Below are positions 55,589-64,000 of a stretch of 64,000 nt of DNA, piece after piece. Under the pieces are notes generated by a model. That model was given only the letters and a program-made list of their open reading frames with translations. It had not been told where the DNA came from and did not search any database. Origin of the DNA: Planctomycetaceae bacterium. Its GTDB lineage: Bacteria; Planctomycetota; Planctomycetia; Pirellulales; Pirellulaceae. A program made the translations under genes and the position numbers. The DNA is taken from assembly GCA_027487485.1 (NCBI GenBank), contig JAIYDN010000101.1, positions 92,128-156,127 of the forward strand, written 5' to 3'. Each line of letters begins with the position of its first letter. Positions within the stretch are counted from its first letter, which is position 1.

Positions 55589-55607
55589 GAAATTTTCTTT
55601 TCGTAGG

Positions 55608-56087
55608 TTAGTGAGTTGTATTGCAAGAATCGCCAGGCAGCAGCCAACCAATACTTTCAGCTTCTTGTTCTTCGTGCTGCTCGAGAACGTCCAGAATCAA
55701 TTGAAGCTCTTGAGTGCAACTCTTCCAGGCATCGATATCCGACTCGGCGTCTTGCATGCGATCGCTCAGATGCTTCAATCGGTTCGCGATATTTGTATGG
55801 TCGCGTTCGGATTGCCTCATCATGGCGTCCGCTTCTGGAAGCGGAATCTCGCGGGCTAAGGCAATTTGCTTTCCAAGCTCTTGCTCCTGAACAAAGTGAT
55901 TTGATAGCCGGTGCCAAAGTTCGTTGAGCCGAGCGACCCCTTCCCGAAATTGAGCTTCGCGTTGTTTCGACTGAAGATGAACCCATTCTTCTAGCTCTTG
56001 TGCGAAGCGATCCAATTCGCAGTGCTGCGATTTCCACTGCTCGAAGAGCTTGTCGATTCCAGGATGCTGACGTTGTTCTGTAGTCAT
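55608..56087 (-). CDS. Hemerythrin-like (HHE) domain protein
   Basis: 159 residues from ATG 56087. Helical throughout, with the iron-ligand pattern of HHE domains in order: SQHCELD, LSNHFVQEQE (HxxxE), RDHTNIANRLKHL and LEQHEEQEAE (HxxxE). Such proteins bind O2 or NO or act as iron or redox sensors. No signal peptide is present, so it is cytoplasmic. The overlap of metal motifs is visible by eye, but helix boundaries are estimated. It precedes the cytochrome c'-like gene. Confidence 0.65.
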   Translation of the reverse strand: MTTEQRQHPGIDKLFEQWKSQHCELDRFAQELEEWVHLQSKQREAQFREGVARLNELWHRLSNHFVQEQELGKQIALAREIPLPEADAMMRQSERDHTNIANRLKHLSDRMQDAESDIDAWKSCTQELQLILDVLEQHEEQEAESIGWLLPGDSCNTTH

Positions 56088-56356
56088 TTGATATCAGTTG
56101 CCTTTCCTGACATGTTTGCAAAGGTCTTGTACGATATTCATCTGACGCATTGGGAGAGCAATTGCAGTACCAAAGAGGAGCAAAAAGTTGGAGATGCAAA
56201 TATGGCCGGATAATCGAACTAATCGTCTCTGAAAGCGCGCGACTCCAAGGGGCAGATATGTGCACTGATACGAGTCGTTGTGTGCCAAGCTGGCACAATC
56301 GACGGGTTTGATGAATGCTCAGAGATGTAAGCAAGAAGCGAACAAGCGCGAGGCGA
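56088..56356. other. Intergenic region upstream of the hemerythrin-like gene
   Basis: About 270 bp between the 3' end of the serine hydrolase gene and the start of the hemerythrin-like gene, both on the minus strand. It presumably contains the hemerythrin-cytochrome operon's promoter, which I cannot locate. Nothing else is recognised. Confidence 0.4.
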
Positions 56357-57934
56357 TCAGTACCGCTTGAGTTTCAATTCGTGAAAGAACAAATCTTCGT
56401 TGGGGACGTTCAATTCAATCTTGTGAAAGACTCCAGAGGCATCCGCAACAAAGTGAGCTGTTCCTCCTTCGAACCAAGCAAACGTGCTGCGCCATTGGAT
56501 TTCGAAGGTGTCATAATGCAAGTGTTTTAAGTCCGCGACCAGGGCCGGGTAGGGAAGCAACTTGAGCACCAATTGATCACCATCGAGCTCGATCGTCGCG
56601 TCGCCATACATGGGGCATCGAAATTTGCCCGTGTAGTCGGCAAGTGGATGGCTGGGCTTGGTTCCTTGGGCTACTGGCGTGATTGCTTTGGTGATGTTGG
56701 CATCGAACTCTCTTCTGGATTGGCGGAATTTCTCTAGATTTTCTGGGCCCCAGTCTTGTCCCTCCACCCCTAAAACAGCATCCACTGAGGCATAGGCAAT
56801 GAGATTGCTGATCGATGTTAGGCTGTTGGTCAGAACGACGACCCCTAGTTTTTCCTCCGGAACCAGCACCACGCGCGAGTTCATGCCGTCATAACCTCCA
56901 CTGTGCCCAACGACTTTTTTGCCATGGTAATCGGATGTGCTCCAACCGAGACCGTAGGCGTTGAAGTGAGTCGTCGAAAACCGCTTGGACGGTTCGATTG
57001 GCATTTTGAGCGGCGTGTGCGCTTGCCACATTTCGTGGGAAGCATTCTGGCTGAACAAGCGGCCGCCATTCTGCATCTGACCTTGGCGCAGCTGCAGACG
57101 CAACCAATGTGACATGTCGTCGGCACTGGAGATGATTCCCCCAGCGGCCGCCATGGCATCCCAGTTCATCCATGCAATGGGCTCCGATCGATCGAGCAGA
57201 GTTTTATGCGGCGTTGCATAGTTGTCGAGAGTCACAAGATCTCGAACGCTGGTGATGGAGCGATTCATGTTGAGCGGTGACAGTATTCTGGACTTGATAA
57301 AATCTGGCCAGCTTTGACCGCTCGCAGCGACCACGACTTCACCTGCAGCCAAGTACATTAAGTTCGAATATCCGAATTCGGAACGGAAGGCCGAAACGGG
57401 TTCCAGTTCGGCAGCTCGCAAAAGGATTTCCTTGGGCGAATAACTGGTGCCCCACCACAGCAAGTCACCGCTGAATGTTCCCAATCCACTGCGATGGCAA
57501 AGCAAGTCGCGGACTCGCATGTCTCGCGTCGCAAAATCGTCTTTTAGTTTGAACCAAGGCAAATACTTGCTGACATGATCGTCCCACTTGACCTTCCCTT
57601 CGTCGACCAGAATGGCCAGGGCCGCTGCGGTGAAGGCTTTGGAATTCGAGGCTATGGCGAACAGAGTATGCTGATCAACGCTCTCGTTTTCGCCGATTCG
57701 GCGTACGCCGTAGCCTTTGCTCCAAAGTACCTGATCTTCTTTGACGATGGCGATCGACAGTCCTGGGACTTGCCAATCGTGAAGCGACTTTGCGATGTAA
57801 TCATCCAGTTTCTTGATGGCTTCGGCGTGAACCGTTTTCAGATCCGGCGCCTTGTCCTGAGCATCACTGACCATAGCCAGTGATAGCATCGTGACCAAAA
57901 AACTGACGTACAGTACCAGTCGCTTCATTTTCAT
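56357..57934 (-). CDS. Exported serine hydrolase, beta-lactamase/class C PBP-like
   Basis: 525 residues from ATG 57934, where a second ATG follows two codons on. A signal peptide (LVLYVSFLVTMLSLAMVSDA) is followed by the beta-lactamase fold: FAIASNSKAFTAAALA with catalytic SxxK (SNSK), the YSN triad in FGYSNLMYLAAGEVV, and HSGG near GHSGGYDGMNSR (HxG). A C-terminal DUF3471-like beta domain ends the protein. Possible activities are esterase, D-aminopeptidase or beta-lactamase. It lies 43 bp downstream of the BNR-PDZ gene on the same strand and is probably its operon partner. Confidence 0.9.
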   Translation of the reverse strand: MKMKRLVLYVSFLVTMLSLAMVSDAQDKAPDLKTVHAEAIKKLDDYIAKSLHDWQVPGLSIAIVKEDQVLWSKGYGVRRIGENESVDQHTLFAIASNSKAFTAAALAILVDEGKVKWDDHVSKYLPWFKLKDDFATRDMRVRDLLCHRSGLGTFSGDLLWWGTSYSPKEILLRAAELEPVSAFRSEFGYSNLMYLAAGEVVVAASGQSWPDFIKSRILSPLNMNRSITSVRDLVTLDNYATPHKTLLDRSEPIAWMNWDAMAAAGGIISSADDMSHWLRLQLRQGQMQNGGRLFSQNASHEMWQAHTPLKMPIEPSKRFSTTHFNAYGLGWSTSDYHGKKVVGHSGGYDGMNSRVVLVPEEKLGVVVLTNSLTSISNLIAYASVDAVLGVEGQDWGPENLEKFRQSRREFDANITKAITPVAQGTKPSHPLADYTGKFRCPMYGDATIELDGDQLVLKLLPYPALVADLKHLHYDTFEIQWRSTFAWFEGGTAHFVADASGVFHKIELNVPNEDLFFHELKLKRY

Positions 57935-57977
57935 TTCAAGAATCCCAGGGCAAAGGTGCAGTTTGACAAACGGCTAT

Positions 57978-60900
57978 TTACTGGTCTTCGTGCATTCGAG
58001 CCCAAGCTTGCGATTGCTTCAGAGCGTTCTTGAGGTCGCGATCTGCCGGTTCGTCATCGCCGCGCCAGAGTTCGTATTCCTCTTGAGTTCCAAGAAGATC
58101 GTTCAAAGCGGGTAGATTTGGATCGGTAATCAATCGCAATTCTTGAGAAAACTCTTTGCCATCCACGGTCAGAACGACTCGGTAGCTACCGGATGGTGCG
58201 GACCGTATGCGGCCTCGTCCACCAGCTCTGCCTGGTCCGCCTCCAGGCCCGCCCTCGGGGCGTGGAGTCGCTGATTCACCCGATTCCGAAGGAGCCGATT
58301 CGCCCGAGCTTGAAGCAACTGGTGTAGCGGGTGCGGTCGGTGCGCCAAGAGTTGCTGCCGCAGCCCCCGATTCGCCTGCTGTACCTGGCCCACGTCGACG
58401 TCCTGAGCCTCGTGGGGCCGTCGTAGAGTCCGCAGGGGAGGCTGCTGGTGGATTGCCGGAAGCGGATGGTGCCGCGGGCGAAGATGCTGTGGCACCCGCG
58501 GTTGGCGGTGTGGCAGCGCTCGCGCCTCCTGATCTTGGGACTCCACGGCCTTGGCCAGGACCACTTTGTGGTGGGGAAATCAACAGATCCCAATTCACTT
58601 GGTGAAGTCCAGCTTCGTTGGAGCCACGCAGCTCGCGGACCGTTTCGCCGCTGGCTTCGATAATCTTGACCGAAACCTGTTGTGCTTTGGCCGGTAACGC
58701 ATAGTAGATAGTTGCGCCTGGGGCAGGATTACTACCTACGAATCGACGGTTGGTGGCCCCTCGAGCCGGGTCTCGTTTCCAACGAATTGTTGGAGGAGAA
58801 CGGTACAAGGACGCGGTCTCCGTCAGGTGCTTGGAGGATAATTGATTCAACGGAGTTAAATCAGCGATCCAAAGACTTCTGCCGTGGGTAGCCGCAACAA
58901 CCTCGCCATTGTTCGGATGGAAAGCAAAGTCAAACACAGGAACCGTTGGCAGATTGGTGTTCAACGAATTCCAATGCCCGCCACGATTGGCCGATGCGTA
59001 CACAGCGAACTCCGTTCCGACCAACAGAACATTTTCGCTGAAGGGGCTTTCTCGTAGGCAACGCGTTGATCCCCATGGCAAGTTACCTCGAATGGACTTC
59101 CAGGTTTTACCAAAATCTTCAGAAACAAAAACGTATGGATCGTCATCGTTGGATCGATGGCCATCCAGAGCCACATACACTCGCCCTTCTGCGTAACGCG
59201 ATGCCTCGATCGTGGAAACCCACCTTGGAGCGGGCAAGTTCATGTTCTTTCCAATTTCTTGCCACTCTTTGCCTCCATCCTTCGTGACCCAAAGTGCTCC
59301 ATCGTCGGTGCCTGCATAAAGAACGTTTGCATTCAACGGCGACTCTGAAAGTGCAGTCGCCGAGCCTCGTTTGGTAAGGGTGATTTCGGGAGATATCTTT
59401 TCGAGGTTGTTTCCGCGGTCTAACGATCGGAAAACATAATTTCCGCCAGCGTAAAAGACTCGGGAGTTTGCGTTGGAAAGGATGAAAGGAGTGTTCCAAT
59501 TGAATCGGTATTGGGGCTTGCCTTCCTCCTGCGGTTTGGGACGGATGGAAGCTCGTTCACCCGTCTTCATGTTTCGGCGATTCATGGCACCGCCTTGGCT
59601 GGTGGAATAGATCAGATCGGGATCGTTCGGATCAACCCGGCATGAAAAACCATCACCGCCGCCAACCGATAGCCAATCTTCATTCACGGGTCCTGAGCCA
59701 TCCAGTGAAAATGCCGGCCCACCCCAAGTTCCGTTATCCTGCAAGCCGCCGTAAACGTAATACGGGTACTTGGGTGATATCGCCACGTGGTAAAACTGGC
59801 CGAGTGCCATCGTGTTGAGATGATCCCAGGTGGTGCCTCGGTCGTACGTATGGTAAACGCCCCCATCGACACCAATGATCATGTGTTTTCCATCGCGAGG
59901 GTCAATCCAAAGCGAATGCCCGTCCGCATGGACATCGCGACCAAAGACGCTATCGAACGATACTCCTCCATTAAGCGACTTGTATTGCGATACACCGAGC
60001 AAGTAAACGTTCTTGTCGTTGTTGGGGTCGACTCGAACGACACTGAAGTACATCGGTCGCGAGTGGACGCTGTTGACACGAGTCCAGGTTTCACCGCAGT
60101 CGACAGACTTGTAGATTCCTCCGTACTCGAAACCTTTGCTACCTTGCTGGTCTTGGACATTTTCATTTTGTCCGCCAAGATTGGAAGTGTAGGGACGGAT
60201 CGGAGCTGGACGAGCTTCCAGAGTCACTTCGATCTCTTTCACTTCGGTCGCCCGAGCGATCTTTAGCATCAGTTTCTCTCCGGCTTTTTTGTCCTTCAGC
60301 ATATCGGTGACAGCTCGATAGTTTGCAAGTGGCTTTCCGTCGATCGATTGAATAACATCGCCCACGCTGATGCCTGCTTTTTCGGCCGGACCGCCCGCTG
60401 TGATTTGACTGAGTCGTGCTCCGCCTCCAGCGACATCTTCCCCTTGCACACCAAAGTAAACGTCAGGAACCACTGCTGGCGTTGGCATACCGGCAGGGAT
60501 CACGCGATCCTCCAGCGTCATTTCCAGTTCTTTCTTCTCCTCGTCCCGCGAAAGCTTGAGCTTCACTTTGTCGCCAGCCTTTTTCGAAAGCACCAGTTCC
60601 ACGATCGCCTCCCAGGAATCTGCTGGCTTGCCATCGAACTCGGTCACCAAATCATTTACCAACAACCCGGCTTTGGATGCGGGGCTATCGTTAGAAATTT
60701 GGACCATCTTGACTCCGGTTTCTTCATCGGTCCCTAGTCCTCCAAACCAAACGCCGGGTTGGAACCCTCGGCTTCGATTGGAGCGTCCCGCCAGCGTGAA
60801 TTCGAGCAGTTTCTTCTCTTCACCTCGAGCAACGTGGACAAGGAATTTGTCGCCCGCTTTTTTGGGTTTCAGCTCTGCGAGTATTTCATCGAACGAAGTG

Positions 60901-62414
60901 ATCGCTTTCTCACCGATCGACTCAACGACATCCCCTACCATCAAGCCGCCGCGGGATGCAGGGCTCTTGGGATACACTTGGGAGATGACAGCCTTACCGT
61001 TGACATCGGCTGCCACGCCTCCCCAAAGAACGTTCAGTGGCGCAGGACCTTTACCGATGTTTTCGCAATCGATCACGGCGTAAAGGATGTTAGGATCCTT
61101 GCGATACCAATCGAAGCCGATTCGGCCCATTTGGCTTGTCGGTAGACCGGCCGTCAGTTTCTTCCAGCTTTTTCCACCGTCTGTTGACTTATAAAGTCCA
61201 CTGCCTGGGCCCCATTTTCGAATCGGATCATATCCGTCGTACCCTTCTGGCATAGGGACTTCGTTGCCAGGCCAACTGTCGAATCCATCGCGTAGTCTTT
61301 CCCATGCGGCAACAATAATGGTGTTAGGGTCGGTTGGATGCAGTTGCAGGTCGATAACTCCTGTGCGGTCGTCTACGTAGAAACAGCGTTCCCACGTTAT
61401 GCCGCCGTCCGTGGTTTTGAACAATCCTCTTTCTTCATTGCTTCCGTACAGACGTCCAAGAGCACCCACATAAACCGTGTTCGGGTCTGTAGGGTGGATC
61501 ACTACTTCGCCGATCTGAAACGACTTTTTCAGTCCCATGTTTTTCCAGGACTTACCACCGTCGGTTGACTTGTAAACCCCGTCACCGTAGCTGACCGAGT
61601 TCCGAGGATTGTTTTCGCCAGTGCCAACCCAAACGATTTTCGGATCGCTCTTGGACACTGCCACGGCTCCGATCGATACCGTCGTTTCCTTTTCAAATTG
61701 ATGCTGAAAGGAAATGCCATTGTTGGTGGTTTTGATCAAACCACCGCCACCTGTTGCTGCCCACCATGTGCTGGGATCTTCCTCGTTGATTGCTAAGTCC
61801 GTGATCCGTCCACCCATGTTGGCTGGTCCGATACCTCGCCATCGTATCCCTTTTAACCAGTCTCGCGAGATTTCTCCATTCCAAGGTGTTTCTACTTTTG
61901 GAGGTGGGGACGCTTCGCTGGAAGCAGATGCTTTAGTGGTCTCCGAGGTAGCTGGCTGCTTCATCGATTGAAGAAACTTGCTCAGCTCTTCCAGTTGTTT
62001 TTCAATCTTGCCCAAGCGGTCATCGGTATTGGTCGAAGGTTCAGGTTTTGCATCGACAGGTTTGATGTCCTCAGATTTTGCTTCAGCCGGTTTTGCTTCA
62101 GCCGGTTTTGCGTCGGAAGGTTTTGCGTCGGAAGGTTTTGCGTCGGAAGGTTTTGCGTCGGAAGGTTTTGCTTCCGAGGGCTTGGCATCAGCAGGTTCTG
62201 CTGGTGCTGGTGCTTCGGGTTTTTTCTCTTCGGATTTGGACGGATCCGCAACAGGCGGGGCTTCTTGCTTGGGTTCGGCAATGGGGGCGGCAGGTGCTGG
62301 AGCTGGAGTCGGTTCCTGAGCGGTCATCAGCGGGCTGAAGACAACGTTCAGCAGGAGGGCAAGAGCGACTTGTTTCCCCTTAATTGCTATCGATGGATCG
62401 CGTTCGTTCGGCAT
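57978..62414 (-). CDS. Giant BNR/sortilin-like beta-propeller protein with three PDZ domains inserted
   Basis: 1478 residues. After a signal-like N-terminus (LALLLNVVFSPLMTA) comes a disordered AKP-rich repeat (about 45-121), a short coiled coil (DRLGKIEKQLEELSKFLQS), and BNR blades (GISFQHQFEKETTVSIG, STDGGKSWKKL). Residues about 455-735 are three PDZ-like domains in tandem, with KAVISQVYPKSPASRGGLMVGDVV, MVQISNDSPASKAGLLVNDLV and ARLSQITAGGPAEKAGISVGDVI. The blades then resume (KSVDCGETWTRV) to about 1190, followed by an Ala/Pro/Gly-rich linker and a C-terminal PSGSYRVVLTVDG strand domain. A PDZ cassette in a propeller is unusual. The function is unknown; extracellular scaffold or processing platform is likely. 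Confidence 0.9.
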   Translation of the reverse strand: MPNERDPSIAIKGKQVALALLLNVVFSPLMTAQEPTPAPAPAAPIAEPKQEAPPVADPSKSEEKKPEAPAPAEPADAKPSEAKPSDAKPSDAKPSDAKPSDAKPAEAKPAEAKSEDIKPVDAKPEPSTNTDDRLGKIEKQLEELSKFLQSMKQPATSETTKASASSEASPPPKVETPWNGEISRDWLKGIRWRGIGPANMGGRITDLAINEEDPSTWWAATGGGGLIKTTNNGISFQHQFEKETTVSIGAVAVSKSDPKIVWVGTGENNPRNSVSYGDGVYKSTDGGKSWKNMGLKKSFQIGEVVIHPTDPNTVYVGALGRLYGSNEERGLFKTTDGGITWERCFYVDDRTGVIDLQLHPTDPNTIIVAAWERLRDGFDSWPGNEVPMPEGYDGYDPIRKWGPGSGLYKSTDGGKSWKKLTAGLPTSQMGRIGFDWYRKDPNILYAVIDCENIGKGPAPLNVLWGGVAADVNGKAVISQVYPKSPASRGGLMVGDVVESIGEKAITSFDEILAELKPKKAGDKFLVHVARGEEKKLLEFTLAGRSNRSRGFQPGVWFGGLGTDEETGVKMVQISNDSPASKAGLLVNDLVTEFDGKPADSWEAIVELVLSKKAGDKVKLKLSRDEEKKELEMTLEDRVIPAGMPTPAVVPDVYFGVQGEDVAGGGARLSQITAGGPAEKAGISVGDVIQSIDGKPLANYRAVTDMLKDKKAGEKLMLKIARATEVKEIEVTLEARPAPIRPYTSNLGGQNENVQDQQGSKGFEYGGIYKSVDCGETWTRVNSVHSRPMYFSVVRVDPNNDKNVYLLGVSQYKSLNGGVSFDSVFGRDVHADGHSLWIDPRDGKHMIIGVDGGVYHTYDRGTTWDHLNTMALGQFYHVAISPKYPYYVYGGLQDNGTWGGPAFSLDGSGPVNEDWLSVGGGDGFSCRVDPNDPDLIYSTSQGGAMNRRNMKTGERASIRPKPQEEGKPQYRFNWNTPFILSNANSRVFYAGGNYVFRSLDRGNNLEKISPEITLTKRGSATALSESPLNANVLYAGTDDGALWVTKDGGKEWQEIGKNMNLPAPRWVSTIEASRYAEGRVYVALDGHRSNDDDPYVFVSEDFGKTWKSIRGNLPWGSTRCLRESPFSENVLLVGTEFAVYASANRGGHWNSLNTNLPTVPVFDFAFHPNNGEVVAATHGRSLWIADLTPLNQLSSKHLTETASLYRSPPTIRWKRDPARGATNRRFVGSNPAPGATIYYALPAKAQQVSVKIIEASGETVRELRGSNEAGLHQVNWDLLISPPQSGPGQGRGVPRSGGASAATPPTAGATASSPAAPSASGNPPAASPADSTTAPRGSGRRRGPGTAGESGAAAATLGAPTAPATPVASSSGESAPSESGESATPRPEGGPGGGPGRAGGRGRIRSAPSGSYRVVLTVDGKEFSQELRLITDPNLPALNDLLGTQEEYELWRGDDEPADRDLKNALKQSQAWARMHEDQ
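62074..62178. repeat. 15-bp minisatellite encoding AKPxD/E
   Basis: Seven 15-bp units on the plus strand, four of them identical (GGTTTTGCGTCGGAA, from 62104), flanked by variants such as GGTTTTGCTTCAGCC. On the minus strand each encodes a five-residue AKPSD/AKPAE unit in the big BNR-PDZ protein. Likely to expand and contract. Confidence 0.85.
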
Positions 62415-62595
62415 GTGTTGTGATTCCTAAAGTGAACTTCGACAGGCGCGCTGTTGTGCCCTGGGGTGCATGGCGAGAGGATCAGCGTATTCTGGTTGCC
62501 CGAAGCGGGATCAGCAAGGATCCTGCGCCTGACTTCCCTTGAAAACCACCGAATTCCTTGTTGAAGCCTTGCGTTGAGTCGCGCATACTTTGAGG

Positions 62596-63534
62596 ATGAT
62601 TCACGTAGACCAGGCAAGCAAACGGTTCGCATTTACCCTCGTGGAGTTGATGGTTGTTGTTGCGGTCATTGGGACGTTGATCAGTCTGCTCCTGCCGGCG
62701 GTTCAGGCCGCTCGCGAGGCTGCTCGTAGAATTCAGTGTCAGAACAATCTGCGGCAAGTTGGGCTGTCGCTTCTGCAGTTTGAATCTGCGAATTCTGCCT
62801 TTCCCGCGTCAGGATGGACCCGTCCCGGTTTAGGCAACCCTAGTGGAAGTTACCTGAGTTGGCGAGGGGTGTGCCTAGGCTTCATGGAGCAAGCGAATGT
62901 TTTGAATCGATACGATGTGCAGCAGCATTGGTGGTTTCAAAACAATCTTCAAGTGGGCAGCCTTAAGCAACCCACATTTCTGTGTCCCAGTTCGCCCGCT
63001 ATAGAACCCGTACTTTTCGTGCCCCCCAAGGCACCAAGACCCTCGCTAGCATTGAATATGCCGTTGGCAACCACGGACTACGAAGCAATTATGGGTGTTC
63101 GGCCATCGCTCGATGCATTCACATACGATGCGTCGAATCGCTTTTCAATAATGCATCGCGATTCAAGGACCAAGTTCTCGCAAATCCTGGATGGATCTTC
63201 GAACACAATCATGGTGCTAGAGGCTTCTGGCCGACCCGCGGTATATCGTCGTGGAAAACAAAAATTCGATGCCCATAATGAGCAAGCGATCGGCTGGATC
63301 GATAGCGAAAGCGCTTTTTCGCTCGATGGTTCCAGTGCTGATGGTGCCGCAGAAGGGTGTGGTGTTGCCGAAGGATGCTTCGTTGCCATCAATGCTCGTA
63401 ATGACAACGAGCCCTATAGTTTTCACTCGGGTGGCGCATTCGCTCTATTTGCCGATGGGCATATCGCGTTCGAAAGTGAAGCGATTTCAATTCTCGCCTT
63501 TGCTGCACAATGCACTCGGGCTGCTAATGACTGA
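62596..63534 (+). CDS. DUF1559 prepilin-like protein
   Basis: 312 residues from ATG 62596, TTG 62590 being the track start. The type IV pilin/pseudopilin motif [33 protein letters not shown] lies about 14 residues in, with cleavage expected before the phenylalanine. The C-terminal H-X9-DG box [16 protein letters not shown] confirms DUF1559, a family very numerous in planctomycetes. It would be a secreted or pilus-related surface protein, processed by prepilin peptidase. It is divergent from the BNR-PDZ gene across 181 bp. Confidence 0.93.
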   Translation: MIHVDQASKRFAFTLVELMVVVAVIGTLISLLLPAVQAAREAARRIQCQNNLRQVGLSLLQFESANSAFPASGWTRPGLGNPSGSYLSWRGVCLGFMEQANVLNRYDVQQHWWFQNNLQVGSLKQPTFLCPSSPAIEPVLFVPPKAPRPSLALNMPLATTDYEAIMGVRPSLDAFTYDASNRFSIMHRDSRTKFSQILDGSSNTIMVLEASGRPAVYRRGKQKFDAHNEQAIGWIDSESAFSLDGSSADGAAEGCGVAEGCFVAINARNDNEPYSFHSGGAFALFADGHIAFESEAISILAFAAQCTRAAND

Positions 63535-63560
63535 AGCCACGGTCTTTCGAACGTGGCTTC
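63533..63560. terminator. Bidirectional hairpin between convergent genes
   Basis: GAAGCCACG at 63533-63541 pairs perfectly with CGTGGCTTC at 63552-63560 around a 10-nt loop. The left arm overlaps the DUF1559 stop codon. No T-tract follows, but the position between convergent genes fits a terminator. Confidence 0.55.
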
Positions 63561-63607
63561 AAAGAAACTTGATACGTCATCAATCCTTTGGGATTGTAGT
63601 ATGCGGC

Positions 63608-64000
63608 TTACTCGGGGCGTCGAGGGCGTTCGGGACGTCCACCTTCATCACCGCCTGGGCCTCTTCGACCACCAGGTCCGCCTTCAGGGCCGCCACGGCC
63701 CGGTCCGCCGGGACCGCCAAAGCCACCAGGTCCTCCGGGACCACCAAAGCCGCCCGGACCACCAGGACCTCGATGCTCATGCATTTCGACGAATGCGGCG
63801 ATGAATTCCTTTAGTTCGTTTTTGCTGAGCAGCCCATCGTTATCCTTATCGAACTCCATGGCATGATCGAACATGCGTTCGGGGTTTGGGGGAGGTGGCG
63901 GTCCCATGTGTTCACCACCACCAAAACCAGGTCCGCCCGGTCCACGACCTTCTGGTCCACCCGGTCCACGACCTTCTGGTCCACCCGGTCCACGACCTTC
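63608..64000 (-). CDS. EF-hand protein with Gly/Pro-rich repeats, 5' end beyond window
   Basis: At least 130 residues, open to the right edge. The track starts at an internal ATG (63907), but the frame is open upstream in the same repeat pattern. An EF-hand loop DKDNDGLLSKNE is flanked by helices in FDHAMEFDKDNDG and LKEFIAAFVEMHEH. The rest is GPGGPEGR and GFGGPGGPG repeats on both sides, ending in a basic tail (RPERPRRPE). Calcium binding is likely. Such proteins in planctomycetes are usually exported, but the signal peptide is not in view. Confidence 0.82.
   Translation of the reverse strand, partial: EGRGPGGPEGRGPGGPEGRGPGGPGFGGGEHMGPPPPPNPERMFDHAMEFDKDNDGLLSKNELKEFIAAFVEMHEHRGPGGPGGFGGPGGPGGFGGPGGPGRGGPEGGPGGRRGPGGDEGGRPERPRRPE
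63931..64000. repeat. 24-bp tandem repeat in the EF-hand gene
   Basis: CCACCCGGTCCACGACCTTCTGGT recurs three times to the right edge, encoding GPEGRGPG-like units on the minus strand. It probably continues past the window. Confidence 0.85.

Noticed and set aside
58169-58605. Pro/Ala-rich ORFs on both strands
   Set aside because: Shadows of the low-complexity C-terminal region of the BNR-PDZ gene.
61982-62423. Low-complexity ORFs, such as FCVGRFCVGRFC and QNLPTQNLPTQ
   Set aside because: Other-frame readings of the 15-bp minisatellite in the BNR-PDZ gene.
1-64000. CRISPR arrays, tRNA and rRNA genes
   Set aside because: No regularly spaced repeats of CRISPR size and no tRNA- or rRNA-like sequence were recognised in the intergenic gaps.

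Overview
The window looks like chromosomal DNA of a planctomycete, most likely of the Pirellulaceae/Rhodopirellula type. The grounds are the protein families: four large PSCyt1-DUF1549-DUF1553 c-type cytochrome proteins, three DUF1501 proteins, a DUF1559 prepilin-like protein with an H-X9-DG tail, a DUF1080 protein, an ECF sigma factor translationally coupled to a Ser/Thr kinase, and many secreted proteins with their own signal peptides. Base composition is moderate and gene density is about one gene per 1.8 kb. Many genes lack a clear Shine-Dalgarno site, and both strands are used in short blocks. I see no rRNA, tRNA, CRISPR array or intact insertion sequence.

Layout. 1-3.7 kb (-): the N-terminal part of a secretin-like protein cut by the window edge, preceded by a gluzincin peptidase-like protein. 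3.8-6.2 kb (+): a multi-pass membrane protein and a small secreted protein. 6.2-10.4 kb: an esterase divergent from the first PSCyt protein. 10.4-13.4 kb: a XerC/D recombinase divergent from an HU-like protein, a small lipoprotein and a peptidase S51/cyanophycinase-like protein. 13.7-15.6 kb: aldose 1-epimerase and a hypothetical protein. 15.6-20.1 kb (-): PSCyt (LamG type) overlapping a DUF1501 gene. 20.3-25.1 kb: a beta-propeller/epoxide-hydrolase fusion, a MazF-type toxin-antitoxin pair set between two degenerate copies of the same boundary sequence, and a cyclopropane-fatty-acid-synthase-like methyltransferase.

25.4-28.9 kb (+): DUF1080 protein, M13 peptidase and cupin. 28.9-37.3 kb (+): ECF sigma factor, a 1069-residue kinase that looks like a duplicated kinase-RDD unit, an ABC ATPase, an ABC permease fused to an S41 protease, and a secreted LolA-like protein. 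37.4-38.3 kb (-): a membrane protein. 38.6-44.5 kb (+): a three-gene PSCyt (Big2 type)/PPC/DUF1501 operon. 44.5-51.3 kb (-): a hypothetical gene and a PSCyt (tandem F5/8C type)/DUF1501/sialidase operon. 51.4-56.1 kb: GT2 glycosyltransferase, acylphosphatase flanked by REP-like hairpins, B12-type radical SAM protein, and a cytochrome c'-like/hemerythrin-like pair. 56.4-62.4 kb (-): a serine beta-lactamase-like hydrolase behind a 1478-residue BNR propeller protein with three inserted PDZ domains. 62.6-64 kb: a DUF1559 pseudopilin and the 3' part of a Gly/Pro-rich EF-hand protein running off the edge.

How the parts fit: most of the window encodes exported or envelope machinery. The PSCyt/DUF1501 cassettes share the same heme-protein frame but carry different beta-sandwich modules in the middle, and one is linked to a sialidase. 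This suggests cell-surface systems diversified for different glycans. The window's other striking feature is the number of unusual domain fusions (permease-protease, propeller-hydrolase, propeller-PDZ, kinase-RDD duplicated).
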